Assembly (NCBI GenBank): GCA_017861215.1
Contig: JAGFXN010000094.1
Coordinates: 1-6,624 of the forward strand
Length of the DNA: 6,624 bases
Reading direction: 5' to 3'
DNA from: Deltaproteobacteria bacterium
GTDB lineage: Bacteria; Desulfobacterota; Desulfuromonadia; Geobacterales; DSM-12255
This document shows positions 4,486 through 6,624 of this stretch, one piece after another; position 1 is the first letter of the stretch; every line of letters begins with the position of its first letter. Made by a program: the position numbers and the translations under genes. The notes under the pieces were generated by a model. The model had not been told where the DNA came from, ran no database searches, and saw nothing but the letters and a program-made list of their open reading frames with translations.

Positions 4486-5853
4486 ATGCACATGCAAGAT
4501 CAATCCCCGACAATAATCAGACGCACCAGTCATACTATCTCCAGAAGCCTTCTCAGCCCTAATGCCCTGAGAATCATGTACCGCCTGCGTGACAACGGCT
4601 TTACCGCTTTTCTGGTTGGCGGCTCCGTCCGCGATCTCCTCATCGGCCGTACGCCGAAAGACTTTGACATTGCCACCGATGCTACCCCCGCAGAGATAAA
4701 GAGAGTCTTCAGAAACTGTCGCCTTGTCGGCCGGCGGTTCCGGCTGGCACATATTCACTTCAAGGACGAAGTCATCGAAGTGGCGACCTTTCGCAAAGGT
4801 GGCGATCTGGCTGAACCTGATCCTGAAGAGTCTGACCCTGTAGAGGATGACAGCGGCGAAACACCGCCGGAGGAGCCGCGCCGCGACCTCGGACACCTGC
4901 ATAAGAGTGACGAAGGGGTGCTGCTCCGGGACAACCTGTTCGGCACCCCCGAAGAGGATGCCTGGCGCCGTGACTTTACGGTCAATGCGCTTTCCTACAA
5001 TATCGCCGATTTCTCCATTATCGACTATGTCGGCGGGGTGGAAGACCTGGACAAGCGGCTTATCCGCACCATTGGCGATCCCTCAGCCAGATTTGCCGAA
5101 GACCCGGTACGGATGCTCAGGGCGATACGTTTCGCCGCCCAGCTTGATTTCACCATCGAGCATCACTCCTGGGAGGCGATGTCGGCCAATGCACGGCGCA
5201 TAACCCTAGCGTCGCCGGCCAGACTCTTCGATGAAGTGGTGAAGCTGTTTCTCTCCGGAGCAGCAGAAAAGTGCTGGCAACTGCTCTGCGCCAGCGGCCT
5301 TGCTGCTGCCATTTTTCCTGATTTTATTGAATGGCTGTCAGCTCAAGAGACTGATCCCTCGCTGAAAGCCGTTGCCTGGATTGACAGCACTCTCCTGAAC
5401 GGCGGGGCCGTTTCCAATCCGCTGCTGCTGGCGCTGTTTTTCGGGGAGTATCTGTCGGCATCAGGGGGAAAAGGCATGCCGGTGCAGGCCGGCATTGACC
5501 GCTCTCTGGCAGGCTTCATGGCAGAGGTTGCCGGGAGGGTCTTTATCCCGCAACGGGCAGTCATGCGCTTCAGAGAGATTCTGCTTCTGCAGCAACGGCT
5601 GCTGAAGATGCCGGGGCGAAAACCGGAAAATGTCATAACCAGACCGGCATTTGCAGAGACAATCGACTATGTGCGCTTTTGTGCCGGCGGCAACGCGGCA
5701 CTGGCAAAAACTGTCAGCTGGTGGGATCGTCTTGCTGCCGCCAAAGGGGTGACTCCCCCGGCCACAGATCAGGGAACTGAGGGCAGGGAAGTGCGTCCCA
5801 GGGGCAGAAGGCGCAGACGGGGCAGGAAGAAACCCAAAGTGCTGTTGCCTTAG
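4486..5853 (+). CDS. pcnB: Poly(A) polymerase I (PcnB-type polynucleotide adenylyltransferase)
   Basis: This 455-residue cytoplasmic enzyme adds A residues to RNA 3' ends and so promotes decay. It has the class II nucleotidyltransferase head: LVGGSVRDLLIG (43-54) and the metal-binding DFD (Asp59, Asp61), then RNCRLVGRRFRLAHIHF (76-92). The last is the signature that separates bacterial poly(A) polymerases from CCA-adding enzymes. RRDFTVNALSYN (161-172), DYVGG (180-184) and EDPVRMLRAIRF (205-216) complete the conserved head and neck. An acidic insertion (about 108-131) precedes LLRDNLFG, and the tail (about 437-452) is strongly basic (RPRGRRRRRGRKK), typical of RNA binding in this family. Geobacter is known to have a poly(A) polymerase beside separate CC- and A-adding enzymes, which fits. 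The ATG at 4486 has only a weak Shine-Dalgarno; ATG at 4492 is an alternative. It is divergent from the cytochrome gene. Confidence 0.93.
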   Translation: MHMQDQSPTIIRRTSHTISRSLLSPNALRIMYRLRDNGFTAFLVGGSVRDLLIGRTPKDFDIATDATPAEIKRVFRNCRLVGRRFRLAHIHFKDEVIEVATFRKGGDLAEPDPEESDPVEDDSGETPPEEPRRDLGHLHKSDEGVLLRDNLFGTPEEDAWRRDFTVNALSYNIADFSIIDYVGGVEDLDKRLIRTIGDPSARFAEDPVRMLRAIRFAAQLDFTIEHHSWEAMSANARRITLASPARLFDEVVKLFLSGAAEKCWQLLCASGLAAAIFPDFIEWLSAQETDPSLKAVAWIDSTLLNGGAVSNPLLLALFFGEYLSASGGKGMPVQAGIDRSLAGFMAEVAGRVFIPQRAVMRFREILLLQQRLLKMPGRKPENVITRPAFAETIDYVRFCAGGNAALAKTVSWWDRLAAAKGVTPPATDQGTEGREVRPRGRRRRRGRKKPKVLLP

Positions 5854-5915
5854 TCTGGCTGTCATCCGGAAACTCCGGCTGAAAACCGGGCCAACTGTTG
5901 ACAGCTCCCGCTTTC

Positions 5916-5944
5916 TTGCATTTCACCAGGGCAACTGCTATCGT
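5916..5944 (+). promoter_or_regulatory. Candidate trxB promoter
   Basis: TTGCAT (5916-5921) and TATCGT (5939-5944) are 17 bp apart, with TG one base before the -10 (extended -10 form). A better -35, TTGACA, at 5898-5903 has no matching -10. The 121-nt gap after pcnB shows only a small CCGGA/TCCGG hairpin (5866-5878) without a T-tract, so read-through from pcnB is also possible. Confidence 0.35.
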
Positions 5945-5945
5945 T

Positions 5946-5961
5946 GTGAAACTATTTTCAC
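5946..5961 (+). repeat. Short inverted repeat before trxB ribosome site
   Basis: GTGAAA and TTTCAC are perfect 6-bp arms around a 4-bp spacer, ending one base before the trxB GGAGG. It could be an operator over the transcription start or a hairpin in the leader; it could also be chance. Confidence 0.3.
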
Positions 5962-5974
5962 GGAGGATTGCACT

Positions 5975-6624
5975 ATGTCGGTTTCCCACCATCGCCTCAT
6001 CATTCTCGGTTCCGGTCCTGCCGGTTACACCGCTGCCGTCTATGCTGCCCGGGCGAATCTCTCGCCGACCCTGATCACCGGCCTGCAGCAGGGCGGGCAG
6101 CTGATGACCACCACCGAAGTCGACAACTGGCCGGGCGATGTTGACGGTGTGCTGGGACCGGAGCTGATGCAGCGGATGTTCCGCCATGCCGAACGTTTCG
6201 GCACGAATTTCGTCTATGACCAGATCCATACGGCTGACCTGAAAACCCGTCCCTTTACCCTGAGCGGCGACAACGGCAGCTACAGTTGCGACGCCCTGAT
6301 CATTGCCACCGGCGCAACGGCCAAGTATCTCGGCCTCCCCTCTGAAGAAGCATTCAAGGGGAAAGGGGTGTCGGCGTGCGCCACCTGCGACGGCTTCTTC
6401 TATCGCGGCAAGCCGGTGGCCGTCGTCGGCGGCGGCAGCGCCGCCGTTGAGGAAGCGCTCTACCTGGCGAACATCGCCAGTCATGTCACGGTTGTCCACC
6501 GCCGTGAAAAGTTCCGCTCGGAAAAGATCCTCGCCGACCGGCTGATTGAGAAGACCAAGGGGGGCAATGTCACCATCGAGTGGCACCACGTTCTTGACGA
6601 GGTGCTCGGCGATGACTCCGGCGT
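5975..6624 (+). CDS. trxB: Thioredoxin reductase, 3' end cut by window edge
   Basis: The visible 216 codons encode the start of NADPH-dependent thioredoxin reductase, a cytoplasmic FAD enzyme that reduces thioredoxin. GSGPAGYTAAVYAAR (12-26) is the FAD-binding fold, GGQLMTTTEVDNWPG (40-54) is a family hallmark, and ATGA (111-114) is the second FAD motif. The redox-active pair is Cys135 and Cys138 in CATCDG. The NADPH fold shows as VVGGGSAAVEEALYL (150-164) and the NADP-phosphate-binding HRR (175-177). Family proteins are about 310 residues, so roughly two thirds is present; the frame stays open to the last base, so this is the window edge and not a truncation of the gene. The ATG has GGAGG eight bases upstream (5962-5966). 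It follows pcnB on the same strand by 121 nt. Confidence 0.97.
   Translation, partial: MSVSHHRLIILGSGPAGYTAAVYAARANLSPTLITGLQQGGQLMTTTEVDNWPGDVDGVLGPELMQRMFRHAERFGTNFVYDQIHTADLKTRPFTLSGDNGSYSCDALIIATGATAKYLGLPSEEAFKGKGVSACATCDGFFYRGKPVAVVGGGSAAVEEALYLANIASHVTVVHRREKFRSEKILADRLIEKTKGGNVTIEWHHVLDEVLGDDSG

Noticed and set aside
4486..5853. tRNA CCA-adding enzyme as the identity of this gene
   Set aside because: The LVGRRFRLAHIHF signature, the LLRDNLFG segment and the basic tail match PcnB-type poly(A) polymerases and not CCA-adding enzymes.
5714..6589. 291-codon minus-strand open frame
   Set aside because: It is antisense to trxB and the end of pcnB; its translation has no recognisable domain, whereas the plus-strand frame from 5975 gives a clear thioredoxin reductase that simply runs off the window.

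Overview
The window looks like a chromosomal segment from a metal-reducing deltaproteobacterium of the Geobacter group (Desulfuromonadia). This assignment is an inference. It rests on a secreted decaheme c-type cytochrome placed behind a GEMM-I type riboswitch, which is a hallmark arrangement of Geobacter, and on a PcnB-type poly(A) polymerase and a ferredoxin of deltaproteobacterial style in moderately GC-rich DNA.

Layout. (1) At 35-1222, on the minus strand, is a compact two-gene unit: a YgbA-family protein (860-1222) and, 12 nt downstream, a ferredoxin-like protein with a histidine-rich linker (35-847). YgbA belongs to nitric-oxide stress regulons in enterobacteria, so the pair may serve nitrosative or redox stress; that is inference. 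(2) At 1223-1774 is a long non-coding stretch with several dyads and, at its right edge, a clean intrinsic terminator for the cytochrome gene. (3) At 1775-3919, minus strand, is a 714-residue secreted cytochrome with two beta-sandwich-type N-terminal domains and ten haem sites, one of them the unusual CX4CH. (4) At 3920-4485 is the intergenic region between the divergent cytochrome and pcnB genes. It holds, on the minus strand, a probable promoter, a GEMM-I riboswitch whose expression platform is an intrinsic terminator, and a 177-nt leader. (5) At 4486-5853, plus strand, is pcnB. (6) From 5975 to the right edge, plus strand, is the first two thirds of thioredoxin reductase trxB.

The most striking system is the riboswitch and cytochrome pair. 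By alignment from memory to the Vibrio cholerae Vc2 aptamer, the base that recognises the second-messenger purine is A instead of G. This is the signature of the variant class that senses 3',3'-cGAMP (cyclic AMP-GMP). The terminator stem consumes the whole 3' strand of the aptamer, so ligand binding should switch the cytochrome gene on. The window therefore seems to show a cyclic dinucleotide controlling an extracytoplasmic electron carrier.
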